Of a stretch of 64,000 nucleotides of DNA, positions 32,091 through 43,100 are shown in pieces. The stretch is from Cladochytrium replicatum (lineage: Eukaryota; Chytridiomycota; Chytridiomycetes; Cladochytriales; Cladochytriaceae). The stretch covers positions 124,001 to 188,000 of the forward strand of contig JAHLKD010000060.1 in NCBI GenBank assembly GCA_025526935.1, given 5' to 3'. Within the stretch, counting starts at the first letter, position 1; the number at the start of each line of letters is the position of its first letter. Both the position numbers and the translations under genes were made by a program. A model generated the notes under the pieces. It made no database searches, was not told the DNA's origin, and saw only the letters and a list, made by a program, of their open reading frames with translations.

Positions 32091-32928
32091 CGTCGACGCA
32101 CTGCATCTTCGAACTTGATACGGAAACCTTAATTTCGAAATTTTTCCACCATACAACACAGACAGCGTAGTGTTTCGTTGATTTCTATTTGACAAGGCCC
32201 ACAGACTGGGAACACACCAGCCGGATAGATCCAACAACAAAGGCCCTCTCAAAGTGGACGATTCAGAGTTTCTTACGACTTTTATGTTTTTGTGAGAGAC
32301 GCCTCGGCAGAATCCCGGGGGCGGCTAATTGGTTGGCGTCGATCGCAGTTGCGACGATTTGTTTGAATAACCATTACGAATGAGAACAGGAATTCAATGA
32401 TAAAAAAATCCTTACATCAAGCAAAAGGACACCTCAAAAAGGCTGCGATCCTAACAAGAAGACATACAAAATATTCTTAGCGGCCCTGGCCAACTCATTC
32501 TTTCACATTTCAGATTGATATAACGATGGTGTCACTAGATCGTCAATTCGGATTGGTCATGAATAAGGCACACAGTAACACAGAGAGCGAATCGATCACT
32601 ATTGCGAACGCTTTTGGTTTCACATGACAAAATATTGATTCTTTTACTCGCTCGCTGGCTCTCAAGCGTCCTTTACGCTGATGAGGATTTTAGGGTATGA
32701 AGACTCGATGAAAGAGAGTTTATGGAACGGAAAGATGCCCTCGTTGAAGGAAGGGCGATCGAAATATAAACAGCTGTCCGTTGGGTTTTACAAATACTGT
32801 ACAAGGGATCCGAGTCTGACTGAGAATTAGAATCGTGTGCTGATGCCTGTTCCCAGGATGTGATGACACCGAAGTCTACAAGATCATCGAGTCAGAAAGA
32901 GAGCATTGTTCAAATTTATTTACTTGAA
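32091..32928. other. Intergenic, no supported gene
   Basis: About 840 bases. A stretch near 32720-32745 resembles 31320-31345 downstream of the LURP-one gene, hinting at a decayed local duplication. No open gene. Confidence 0.4.
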
Positions 32929-33738
32929 TCAATAAAGTAAACGCTTAAACTTTCCGCTTTTGCCAATCAGTTCGAGATTCGTGCTCATGAAGTTCGAGTG
33001 CTGTGCACTATTCCTCTTGCGGATATCTCGCAACACCCATCCAATGGGTTTGTACAAAAGGGTCTTGTCTCGGAACACACGCTCCCCAATCAAAAACTCC
33101 TCCTTCTCATTCACGATGATCAAAATCATCTTTAGAATATCACAAGCAACTGGAACAAGCTCTGGCTCAGAGACGACGCCCAATTGCGAAACAATGGCGA
33201 CACGTACATGCCAAAATTGGCGCGAATGGATCAAATCTCGGAACCACGCCGGCAAGTGCACGTCCAGGCTGTGGGTAGTTTTGCAAGCTTCGAGCGCCTC
33301 TCGTTCGACCGTGGCCAAATGCTCGCCCACCAACCGTATGCAGCTCGAGTCGATAATGTCCCAGTTTGTGTAAAACTCTAAGCAGTCCATGTACAGCTCA
33401 TGCGCCCATGCTCGAGTGTCCTCAGCGCTACTGTCGGGGAGATACTTTTGGGGATGTTTGTACAAAAGATCCAGCGCGAGCACGCCAAAAAGCTTGAATT
33501 CATGAACTTCTTCGGCGATTACTTCTGATAGAACGCCAGAGAGCGCAACCAGGTCGGTAGTGGAGGAGCGAAGGTAGCTGTCCGCGAGGGTTCGCAGCTG
33601 GGGCAGTTTGATGCCGAGGAAGACTTCCGTTGGCGATGTGTAAGAATCTGAGCCATGCTTGAAGTACCGCTTCAGTTGCGGAACGTAGCTTGGATTTCCG
33701 ATTTTGTGGAGCGACGCAGAGATTGAAGCAAATGACAT
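32929..33738 (-). CDS. DNA alkylation repair protein, AlkD-like HEAT-repeat glycosylase family
   Basis: An intronless 269-aa protein. The ATG at 33738 (MSFASISASLHKIGNP) was chosen; the frame is open further upstream but lacks an earlier ATG. It reads YFKHGSDSYTSPTEVFLGIKLPQLR, like the GV/IPxPxLR opening of AlkD proteins, then helical repeats with LYMDCLEFYTNWDIIDSSC and FWHVRVAIVSQLG. The end has LYKPIGWVLRDIRKRN, matching the KAIGWxLR motif of the family. AlkD enzymes excise alkylated purines from DNA without base flipping. Activity here is inferred. Confidence 0.85.
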   Translation of the reverse strand: MSFASISASLHKIGNPSYVPQLKRYFKHGSDSYTSPTEVFLGIKLPQLRTLADSYLRSSTTDLVALSGVLSEVIAEEVHEFKLFGVLALDLLYKHPQKYLPDSSAEDTRAWAHELYMDCLEFYTNWDIIDSSCIRLVGEHLATVEREALEACKTTHSLDVHLPAWFRDLIHSRQFWHVRVAIVSQLGVVSEPELVPVACDILKMILIIVNEKEEFLIGERVFRDKTLLYKPIGWVLRDIRKRNSAQHSNFMSTNLELIGKSGKFKRLLY

Positions 33739-33927
33739 TGTTGAGTTGCGCAGCCAAAGAACGCGAACTGCGGAATGTGTGAACAGGTTCACGTAAATAC
33801 TTGTACGTGTGCAAGGGCCTGGAGACAAGCCGCCTGTCGCCTAGCGGTGAGGAGAGGGGGGTATTGCCAGGGGCGAGAACGATTCGTCGTTGTCATACGT
33901 TTGAAAGCCCTATTCCATGATTACGTG

Positions 33928-34623
33928 TTAACACAGCAAACCTTTCACACAAAAACAAGACCACCATCGAGTTTGCTGCTTCAAGTTCATGGACACTTTA
34001 AAGGCTTGCAGTTCCTCTGTCACTCCAGCTTCGAATCTGTCATCTGACAACGAGTCAAGCTCATCCACCAACGCATCAGCAGCCGAATCGATCTCACTTT
34101 GAATGCTTCTGGAAACTGTCCTGCTGAATCCACCTCGATCCCTTGAGTACGGAACAATTCCTCCTGGTTTCAACGCTCCTGGGATGTAAGATTCAACTCT
34201 ACATTCTGTCGCAAACCCAAAATAGCGTCCTTTTTCTTTTTGTTAATTCCCGCTGTCGTAAAGTTCAGATTCTTCTCTCGCTCGCGAATGGACCGTTGAA
34301 TCGCACGACTTTTCCCCTCATCGAGCCCTGTTCCGAAAGGTCGGACCTTCTCGATAGTCCCAGATCAAATGCAGCTCGAATACATGGTCCAGATCGAAAC
34401 CTAGCAGATCGGTTATGTGCTTGGTGGTGTAAGCATCCCGATGGTCGCGGCACTCCAGAACAACAGATCGGCAGGTTCCGTGAAGTGCGTCGATTCGCAG
34501 CACGTTAGGGCGCAGTGCAAGCTTGGAACTGTGATATTCACAAAGTTCGGTGCCAGAAATGCGCTTCTTGCGACAAGGAGTGTTTAGCTTTCGTGAGGCT
34601 GGTGCACAGGATTGATGGAGCAT
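33928..34623 (-). CDS. Unknown protein with Cys-rich N-terminus
   Basis: The ATG at 34623 opens MLHQSCAPASRKLNTPCRKK, then GTELCEYH, a possible small zinc site of the kind seen in short chromatin-associated domains. Exon 2, entered through a 73-nt intron with a GTTTCG donor, reads LDEGKSRAIQRSIREREKN and a Lys-rich stretch. Exon 3, after a 38-nt intron, reads LKPGGIVPYSRDRGGFSRTV and an acidic helix to a stop at 33928. The joins were chosen because they connect the only protein-like frames. The nucleus is a plausible location because of the basic content. Family not recognised. Confidence 0.45.
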
Positions 34624-35286
34624 GGTGAGGGCAGGTCCCTGCCCATTCGCACGGTTCTACACTCCGTGTCGGCTTGCCACAGAGCATTTTCTGCGCTTTC
34701 GATTCCGCCTGGCATCTTTATTAAGTAATTGAAGGGGAGAGTTCCTCACAGAAGAGTTTCTGTCGACCTGGCGGTGATATGGGGTGGGGAAGACACCTTG
34801 GGAGAGCAACGGGGATGCAAACCGAAGTATCAATTTCAGGCTTTGTTTCGCCGATCTGCACACTGCAGTCGTTAACTAGTTTTCAAGTTTTGCATATCTC
34901 ACACTCCATTCTCTCCATTGCTCGACGGGCTACCGAACGCTTTTTTCGTTGCTATGATACTTTGTTGGTTCGGTATGCAGCAGCGAGAAAGTCGACTGAG
35001 GGTACTTTGAATGATTGTAAGATGCTGCGAAAATGATTTAATGCGACTAAACGCAACTTTGATATGCATCTTGCTTGATCTTGACAACATCCAACAGTAG
35101 TTGGAAACCCCATTAGTTCATATATATTAGTTCGCGCATAGAAATTCCGAGAAGATTACATAGGAAGGTGCTTGGAGTTAGTTTAAGTATGTGGGTGAGG
35201 AAATATTAGCATAGCGATTCGAGGACGGCATAGATATGTCAAAAGGTCTGGGTTCCACCGAGGAGGAAAGCTGCGCAACGTCCACT
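34624..35286. other. Intergenic, no supported gene
   Basis: About 660 bases; contains the 3' flank of the AA9 gene and the 5' flank of the unknown gene. Short frames only. Confidence 0.5.
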
Positions 35287-36716
35287 TTAGACGCACTGCG
35301 AGTACTGTTTGGGAATAATCGTCGACGATGAGTAAAACAATAACAAGTAAAGCAGGCGTGGGAACTTACGTATGCGTTCAGAGAGGTGCCTTTATGAAAG
35401 AGATTAGAGAGACACGATGTGGTTAGGGTTTGATTTCAATCGGATGGTTGTTGGATACATACAGGTTCCGGCCGAGCAGCAGGTAGCTCCAGTCCACCCA
35501 GTTCCACCGCACTGTCCGTAGCGGGGAGAGCAGCTGGAGGAGGTGGGGGAAGGCGCAGGAGTGGTCCTGGTGGAAGTTGTGGTCCTGGTGGAAGTTGAGG
35601 TCCTGGTGACGGAAGTGACAGCAGCCGAGCTAGAGGTTGGGCGGGCAGTGGTGGTGGTGGTGGTGGTGGTAGTGGTCTGACCACCTCCGCCGCCACCGGC
35701 TCCGAAGGACGCGACGGGGCCACCAGGGATCACGTAATTGGCTTTGTCGGCGGGGTTGCCGGTGTAGAGACTGAACAAGATTCCGGGGTCGGTGTTCTTG
35801 TCTGTTTGATGATGATTCTCATTATCGAGCGGTTCGTCGATTTCAGACAGTCAACTTACAGGCACCGGGAAGAGTGATCGAAGAGCTAGCAGCTCCGTTG
35901 AACGATCCAGTCACATTGATGTCAACGCACGTCACGTAGAACTGCGCACCTTAGAGAAATCACACGATCGTCAATGCTCGGTTGAACTCGCAAGGCAATC
36001 CCGACTTACCGTTCAAGTTCCCACCGTTGTGCAGAGCGAGGAACTCTGTGCGCAGGACCCAGCGACCCGAGGGCAGGTTCGCGGGCAATGTGAAAGTGAC
36101 CTGACCCTTGTTGGCGATCATTCGTTCGGTGCAGAACGTCTGGCTAGCAACGTCATACCCATCGTGCCAAATCTTGACGAATTGGCCACCGCTCACGCCT
36201 CCGGACGAGTTTGGTCGGGCAACGTACATCATGCACGGACCCCTTTAATTGCAACAACATCAGAGGAGGTAAACTGAAGTGAATCAATGGTATTACTTGT
36301 GGGAAGGGTCGAGGATATCGTCATTGGCGGGAGGAGAGCTCGGGTATCCGTTGTGGTTGTACTGAAGCGTGACAGTTTGACCAGCTGAAATTGAAGGGAT
36401 GCCCGTGAGATACACGTGTAATCAACATCCTCTAGAAAGCTTACGCGAAAAGGTTTGCACCGAGGACTGAAAATGTTCCAAACAGTAAGCAAATGTTTGC
36501 ACGTATTTGGGATTCACCACAAATTACCGCAGGAGTTTCTGGGTTCAACGCCCCACACACAATGTCGGTGGCGGCAACATTCTCGATCGGGTTGTTGTTA
36601 TTGATGGGGCGTCGAGCTGACGTTTGTCCGTTTATGGTGTACACAAACGCATGTCCTTCGGCGTGCTGGGCAAGTGCAGCCAGGGCGGCGATTCCATACA
36701 CGATGTAGCTCTTCAT
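35287..36716 (-). CDS. AA9 lytic polysaccharide monooxygenase with C-terminal CBM1
   Basis: A copper enzyme that oxidatively cleaves cellulose; secreted. Eight exons (36716..36528, 36466..36445, 36384..36297, 36242..36010, 35949..35860, 35801..35463, 35389..35370, 35304..35287) keep frame and give 332 aa. The signal peptide ends before His (QHAEG|HAFVYTINGQ), giving the N-terminal copper His. Then DPSHKGPCMMYVARP, the second His in FLALHNGGN, and the axial-Tyr region AQFYVTCVDI. A Gly run and a Thr/Ser/Arg/Pro-rich linker lead to a CBM1 with CSPRYGQCGGTGWTG and four Cys in the usual order. All expected catalytic ligands are present. Confidence 0.95.
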
Positions 36717-37211
36717 TTCAACAATGCTCAAATGCACCTTCTGCTCGAGCAGGGTGCAACCTTTTTAAAGATGTTGGAAATTTATCATGAAGGTTGAAAC
36801 TCCTGCATTTCCGATCAGATGCTTAAATGCTTGTTTTCAGGTGACCGCAAATCGTGGAGCACGTTGTCGACGTTTGTTGAGCCCAAATATGTGGTTTAAG
36901 ATGGTCAAAATGAGGATTATAAGTCGCAGCTGCGAAGTAAACTTGACACGATGGCTAAAGGACGAGGACTTTGGCGCTGCCGAACGAGCCCTTTGTAGAA
37001 CAAAGCACAGCGAATCACAAAATGCTTTGAGCATTGCGATCGCTTTCATGCTCAGTGCGTTGCATCAGGTGAGCGGGTGAGACCATTTTGCGGTTGGGCG
37101 GTTGGGCCACATAGTCAGCCACACGATATCATCTCAACCAAAACATCTTGACCAAAATTGGTATATTTTTCAACCAGCCAGAACCAAAACCAGCCTAACA
37201 ACCAGTCGAGA
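36717..37211. other. Intergenic between divergent secreted-protein genes
   Basis: About 495 bases holding the promoters of the AA9 gene (minus) and the small secreted protein (plus). A plus-strand frame at 36787-37080 has no domain and is not accepted. Confidence 0.55.
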
Positions 37212-37571
37212 ATGGGTGGAAACAAAACAAAACTGAGTCTCTACGCGGCAACGGCGACCTGCATCACCCTCTCGTTGTTGGCAAGCATTCCGTCGACTGT
37301 ACTTGCCGTGCCTGTTGATGTTTCTCGACAAGTTCCACCTCTGTGGCTGGCTCATAATAGTGAGATCTCGACAGCAGAATCCCTTATGTAACGCTGAATT
37401 CTCTTAGTGCACAGCATTAATCGTCGCTACAGCCCGCTGGGGGAAGATCCAGCCTCCACAAACTTTGATGACAGTGATGGCGTGGATGTCCCTGTCAACA
37501 ATGCTTTACCGGGCACGGCGGTGCTTGGACCACCAACGAGCAATAATCAAGCTCGCCCACCTGCGCTGTGA
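37212..37571 (+). CDS. Small secreted protein with PLWL motif
   Basis: Exons 37212..37359 and 37408..37571 join in frame (phase 1) to 103 aa. MGGNKTKLSLYAATATCITL begins a clear signal peptide, ending around VLAVPVD. Mature residues include VPPLWLAHN just before the intron, then NRRYSPLGEDP and a Pro/Asn-rich acidic end with no Cys. No family is recognised. The next gene shares the layout: signal peptide, PLWL motif, phase-1 intron at nearly the same place. A role outside the cell is inferred only from the signal peptide. Confidence 0.65.
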
Positions 37572-37991
37572 CATTTGTTCGTATTTCAGAGTTTCAGTGT
37601 TTTTATTGAATTTGAGGTTGTGAACTTCCTGTTTTTGTCACTGATCTGAGGGCAATCGAATTGAAACAAGATGCATCAGAAACCACACATTGCGGAGACC
37701 CACACAGATCCCTTAACTTTTTCATTTCCGCTGCAGCGCACCAGCAATCCCACGGACCCACCGCCCCACCCTGTTCTGTATGGCACAAACACGTGCTGTG
37801 CCACTCCGCACTCCCTGTGCTGTGCGCTGGGTCAACGCGACCCCACCGGCCTGGCTCGCTCTCGCTCCCAATATAAATCCGCCGTGCTGCAGCTCGATCA
37901 GCACACACTCCCTTTAGACTAGACTTAGACGTGCTAGATCATTACATCCCTTCCGATTCTGCAAATCACCATCACTTCATCATCATCATCA
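37572..37991. other. Intergenic, no supported gene
   Basis: About 420 bases; promoter of the repeat protein, with CATCATCATC repeats just before its ATG. Confidence 0.55.
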
Positions 37992-39455
37992 ATGTCGCCT
38001 TCATCGCACATCCTGCAGCTGCCTGCATCGTCTACACGCCACTCCACCCCTTCCCCCTCTGTATCCTTGCGAGCTCGTCCTCGACGTGTCTATGCTGCAA
38101 CTACTATTGCTTACCTTGCCCTCGCTTCGACTTTTGCCCCCGCCGGGATCTCCAATGGCGTCTTGGCCGCTCCGATTTACAATGTCGGACATAATGAGCC
38201 GCTCTGGCTGGGATCAGACGGTAAGTAATTCTCTCTTCTGTCGATCTCAGTGACTAGAGACTGAAAGATTTGTTGATCAGGGTACATCAAGGTGATGCGT
38301 CGTCAGGATCCTTCCAATACAAGTCCTCTTGCCGCGACCAGTGAAGCTGATCCAACTTCTACCACCACTGACGCCCATTCTTCGACCACAGAAGAAGCTG
38401 CGACATCTACTACCACAGAGGAAGCTACGACTTCTACGACCCCCGAAGAAGCAACGACTTCTACGACCACCGAGGGCGTTACGACTTCTACCACCACCGT
38501 GGACGTTACGACTTCTGCTACCACCGATGAAGCTACGACTTCTACGACCACCGAGGACGCAACGACTTCTACTACCACCGAGTACGTAACGACTTCTACT
38601 ACCACCGAGGAAGCTACGACTTCTACTACTGCCGAGGAAGCTACGACTTCTACGACCACCGAAGACGCAACGACATCGGCAACCACGGAGGACGCAACGA
38701 CTTCTACTACCACCGAGGACGTCACGACTTCTACTACCACCGAGGAAGCTGCGACTTCTACTACCACCGAGGAAGCTACGACTTCTACGACCACCGAGGA
38801 CGTGACGACTTCTACTACCACCGAGGACGTTACGACTTCTGCTACCACCGAGGAAGCTACGACTTCTACGACCCCCGAAGACGCAACGACATCGGCAACC
38901 ACGGAGGACGCAACGACTTCTACTACCACCGAGGACGTCACGACTTCTACTACCACCGAGGAAGCTGCGACTTCTACTACCACCGAGGAAGCTACGACTT
39001 CTACGACCCCCGAAGAAGCAACGACTTCCACGACCACCGAGGACGTTACGGCTTCTACTACCACCGAGGACGTTACGACTTCTGCTACCACCGAGGACGC
39101 AACGACTTCTACGACCACCGATGACGTCACGACTTCTTCGACCACAGAAGAAGCTGCGACATCTACTACCACAGAGGAAGCTACGACTTCTACGTCCCCC
39201 GAAGAAGCAACGACTTCTACTACCACCGAGGACGCAACGACATCTACTACCACCGAGGAGGCTTCTTCTACTACGACCACCGCTGTGGTTGTAAGTATGG
39301 TACCGACAGTGACAGTGTATCTATCCGCTGGATCAACAGTTACAGTGACGGAGACTGTCACAAGCACCCCGGATGATGATGGGGCGCCTCTTCCGCAGAA
39401 CACGGCATTGGCGTGCCCTACCCACGTCGACGGCACCAGTTGCTCGGTGATGTGA
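37992..39455 (+). CDS. Secreted Thr/Ser-rich mucin-like repeat protein
   Basis: Exons 37992..38220 and 38281..39455 give 467 aa. A basic N-terminal stretch (RARPRRVYAATT) leads to a hydrophobic segment and a likely signal cleavage near VLAAP. EPLWLGSDG precedes a phase-1 intron, as in the neighbour gene. Residues about 105-400 are 9-residue repeats of the form EATTSTTTE / DVTTSTTTE, giving a long, potentially heavily O-glycosylated stalk with an acidic residue at each unit. The C-terminus has TVTVYLSAGSTVTVTETVTS and a short Cys-containing end, with no obvious GPI signal. Probably a wall or surface protein (inference). Confidence 0.8.
38385..39262 (+). repeat. 27-nt coding minisatellite, about 32 copies
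   Basis: A tandem unit of 27 nt encoding nine residues ([EAVD]-[AV]-T-T-S-T-T-T-E). Higher-order blocks recur nearly unchanged: 38656-38790 resembles 38875-39010. Unit length is a multiple of three, so copy changes keep the frame. The antisense strand is also open across the array, which is a by-product of the repeat. Confidence 0.92.
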
Positions 39456-40138
39456 GCCGCCAAGAAGAAAAGCGAAATAACTCTCTTGATATTTTTTGGG
39501 AATGCGGTGGGATGCGGTTTGAAGCATTTGATTTTTGGGAGTTTTGAAGTGGCACCGAAGAACAGGCCGGTTAAAGTTTTGAATGTGGTGACAGTTTTGA
39601 ATGTGGAGGATCTATTCTACATTTTTGAAAAGGAGGCCAATATGCAGTAGTAGTTGGCAGTCAAGTGAAAGTTTTTTCCATCAAAAAGTGTAACAAAAAG
39701 ATGATGATAATAATACAATAACATGATTGCAAAAGTGCTTCCCCGCTCAGCTGCTCACGCGCCAACCCAACCGTCTGAACATTAAAAATCAAATCTGCCT
39801 GTTCAACCAATACCTTCAAAATTCACATACCATACCCGCCCGTCTTGATTTCATCGGCCGCTGTCTGTTATTGCCTGCCTGCCTGCCTGCCCCACTCGCT
39901 CGCTGCTGCCTCGCTTTCGCTTTCTATCCTACAGGTGTTATACAAATGTGCGCTTTCCATTTTTATTGGGTCGCAAATCCATGCTGAACGCTCCCTACCA
40001 CTTCCTCACTTATCTACAGCGTCCATTTTCAAATCTGTTTTTGCTCCCGACCACATTTACCTTTCTCACCCACCTTTCCTTTGGTTGTCCTCCTGAGCCT
40101 CTGCACGCGGCTCTTCGACCGTTCCAGATTCCGTTTCT
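39456..40138. other. Intergenic, pyrimidine-rich leader of the MAPKKK gene
   Basis: About 680 bases. The right half is strongly pyrimidine-rich with a CTGC/CTGCC microsatellite at about 39872-39892, likely promoter and 5' leader of the kinase gene. No gene seen. Confidence 0.55.
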
Positions 40139-43100
40139 ATGGCCTCTCCTCCTCAGCCAGGGACTCCTTCGTGGATACGCTGGGCTGGCGATCTGAGCGC
40201 TGGTTTGTCTAGCTCTCGCCATGTATCAGAAATCTCTCCGCAACCGCAAACCGCCTCGCAGCACATAACCTCGCCGCAAAATCGAGCCGAGGCTGGAGGA
40301 AATGCCGGCTGGGTTCACTGGGCCGGAGAAATTGGGTCTGGCCTGGTCCGGTCTCGGGCATCGAGCTTAAACCGTGCGCAGACGCTTCCAGTCGCCTCTT
40401 CACTCCCCGAAGCCTCCCCAGGAAAGCCGGGTGAAACGGCAGGGCCAGGTTGGGCCCACTGGGCCAATGACCTGGGCTTGTCTCGGGTACGCTCCATCAG
40501 CAAAAAAATCACTCCACCTCGATCTCGAAAGGGTGATACTTTAACTTCAACAAATCTGTCCCAGCTCGGTGAAGGCGAGGTTGCATCTCCTGTTCCTGCG
40601 GTAGAACACCAACAGCCACCACAACAACCTCCATCTATGGCACGACCCAAATCCGAAGCCGGTACTAGTTGGGCACAATGGGGAGGAGAATGGAGCTCTG
40701 GACTTGGAATCGTACTGGGTGGTTCTCCGATCCCTGAAGCTTTTGCTGGCTCAGGGTGGGCCAGTTGGGGCTCTGGATTAGGAATCGCTTTGGGAAATCC
40801 CCAAAAGCAGGAGGCACCGATGCAGTCGGAATTGGAGCATGCAGGGCCAGCAGGACTATCCACACCTATCCCGATTGCACGACGGCCAGGAGGGGACCAC
40901 CAACGAATTCACCGTCGTTCTCTGTCAGAGTACAATCTGCGCAATAAGGGCTGGGAGGAATCGACACGAGGAGGGTCAGGAGACCGTCGAGACCGGTGGG
41001 CCAGTACCAGACCGAGGGATTCGCTGACAAATGCACCGGAAAGTCCGCAAACCAATAACCCGAGCACTTCGCCATCAAACAAAGAGGAATCTGCTGAACC
41101 AAGCCCAGCCATTACCAAAACTCCACCTGACGCACCCGCCTCCGCAATCGAGGAAGGTACACCATCACGGCAATCTACTCGCGCTCATCGCAACCGTAGC
41201 TCGTCCAATAGCACCAACCGTCTTTCTCGACGAGGATCTTCCCCTAATCCAACGATCGAGAGTTCGAGTCGCGCCGGCTCGGTACGACGTCGCGAACTAT
41301 CTCCGCTCAACAACAGCAACACAAACAATAATGACTCGGACAGCGAGAGTGTCATTACCAGCACTTCTTCCGCGTCATCATATCGACAGGGCAGTCGCAT
41401 AGACAATGACGAATCTTGCAACAGCAGCGTTTTTACGGCGACATCCTCCACTAGCGGACCTCGGCAAGGCAAACCCGGCAACCACCACCATCACCACCAG
41501 CATCATCACTCGACCGCATCGTCTCAACCCTACCGCTTCCGCCGCATATCCACCCCTCTTTCCTCCCCACGACTTCCGGCATCCCCAAACGCCGCCGCCG
41601 CCTCAGCCCATCACATCCCGCACAACCAAAGCACCCGCATCCGCAAACTGGAACTCGAGACGTATCTCGACGACCTCGCCTCCCTCATGCATCGCTACGC
41701 GACGATGTCACTCACGACCCGCGAGCGCGAACTGTCCCGCTCGCTCCAACAGATCGAGTCCAAATTCGAGTCTCTCGAATCTCGCCTCGCCCGTGCGAAC
41801 CTCGACACGCTTTTCCCGCGCGGGTGGGAGATGGGCGAGCTCCTTGGCGCGGGGACGACGGGGACCGTGTGGTCCGCTGTTGACCCTAGAACGCGTGAGC
41901 CACTGTTCGCGGTGAAGCAGGCGAGGATGTACCACCTTCATCCGAACCTCCCAATCAAGCGCGTATTCAAGGGCACGATAAAGCTCTTGTCGATGATCGA
42001 CCACCCACACATTGTGCGGTACTATGGCTGCGAGGTGGTGGGCGAAGACCAGTTTATTACGTACATGGAGCTGTGTAACGAGGGGAGCATTGCAACTAAG
42101 ATCTATGACAAGATGGGGCACGGGGAAGGGATGCGGGAGGAGGAGATTGGGTTTCTGGTGAGGGACGTGTTGCTTGCTCTGGATTATCTGCACTCGAGCA
42201 GCATCATTCATCGTGATCTCAAGGTAAAACGTGTTTGGGCTAGACACAAAGTTTATTGGAACTGAAGTTTTTCCGCTTCTTAGCCTGGAAATATTCTTAT
42301 TCACGACGGTCGAGCCAAGCTTGTGGACTTTGGAGCATCGAGGGTGTACCGACGGTGTTGCGATGCAGAGCACGGCTCTTCGATCATCGGAACTCCATCA
42401 TACCTTGCACCTGAACTCATTACTGGAAAGCATCTCGACGATGGTGCGACGGGTGCGCAGGACATCTGGTCTCTCGGCTGCGTCGTTTACGAGATGGTTC
42501 TGGGCCATGCACCGTGGTACGAAGTGGACAGCGTATGGACTTTGTACTATCTCATCGGCGCTTATGCGATGCGCTTCACTGACACGGTGCCCCCGCCTGT
42601 ACCAGCGACATCCGAGAGCGCGGACGCAGTAACTGAGACATCAGGAGTGGAAGGCGAGGCTGCGACTGGCGGAGAGGAAAAGAAAAAGGGGAAAGCAAAG
42701 GTTGAGGTTGGAAGCGCGCAGTATTACGAGTCATTGATCGAGGAGAACCCGTTGTACCATATCTTGGACGCGACCGAGTTCCTCGCGAAAGGGCTTGAGC
42801 TGGACGTGTCGCCGCCATCGCGCGAGCGCGGACGCGGCAAGTCCAAGTCGACTCGGCGACGCAAGAAGCTCGAGGGCACGCGAAAACAACACCACGACTC
42901 GAAAGACGGGACGTCTGCCCCCGCGGCGCACGTCGACGCAGCTCAGCCAGGTTCACCAGCTGCAACAGCAACGCCGAACACGGAAGACGACGATTCGACT
43001 TGGTACTTTGACCGAGAGTTCCGACACGACGAAGTTGAGCGCACGAAGCTGCATGAACCGCCTCCGGACGTCGAAGCGCCGAGCGTGATGATGATCCTGC

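Noticed and set aside
34328-34347. A 19-nt intron or frameshift in the unknown gene at 33928-34623
   Set aside because: A 73-nt intron with a GTTTCG donor and the same acceptor restores the frame and has normal size.
36243-36300. Possible frameshift at the exon 3/4 junction of the AA9 gene
   Set aside because: On re-reading there are four C at 36240-36243, so the GT-AG intron keeps the HKGP motif in frame.
38303-39463. Long minus-strand open frame (386 codons) rich in Val/Ser/Glu
   Set aside because: It is the antisense of the 27-nt repeat array; periodicity keeps the reverse strand open without selection.
41406-41915. Plus-strand frame rich in Pro/Thr/Arg inside the kinase gene
   Set aside because: A frame shadow of the Ser/Arg-rich part of the MAPKKK; the kinase frame runs unbroken through it.
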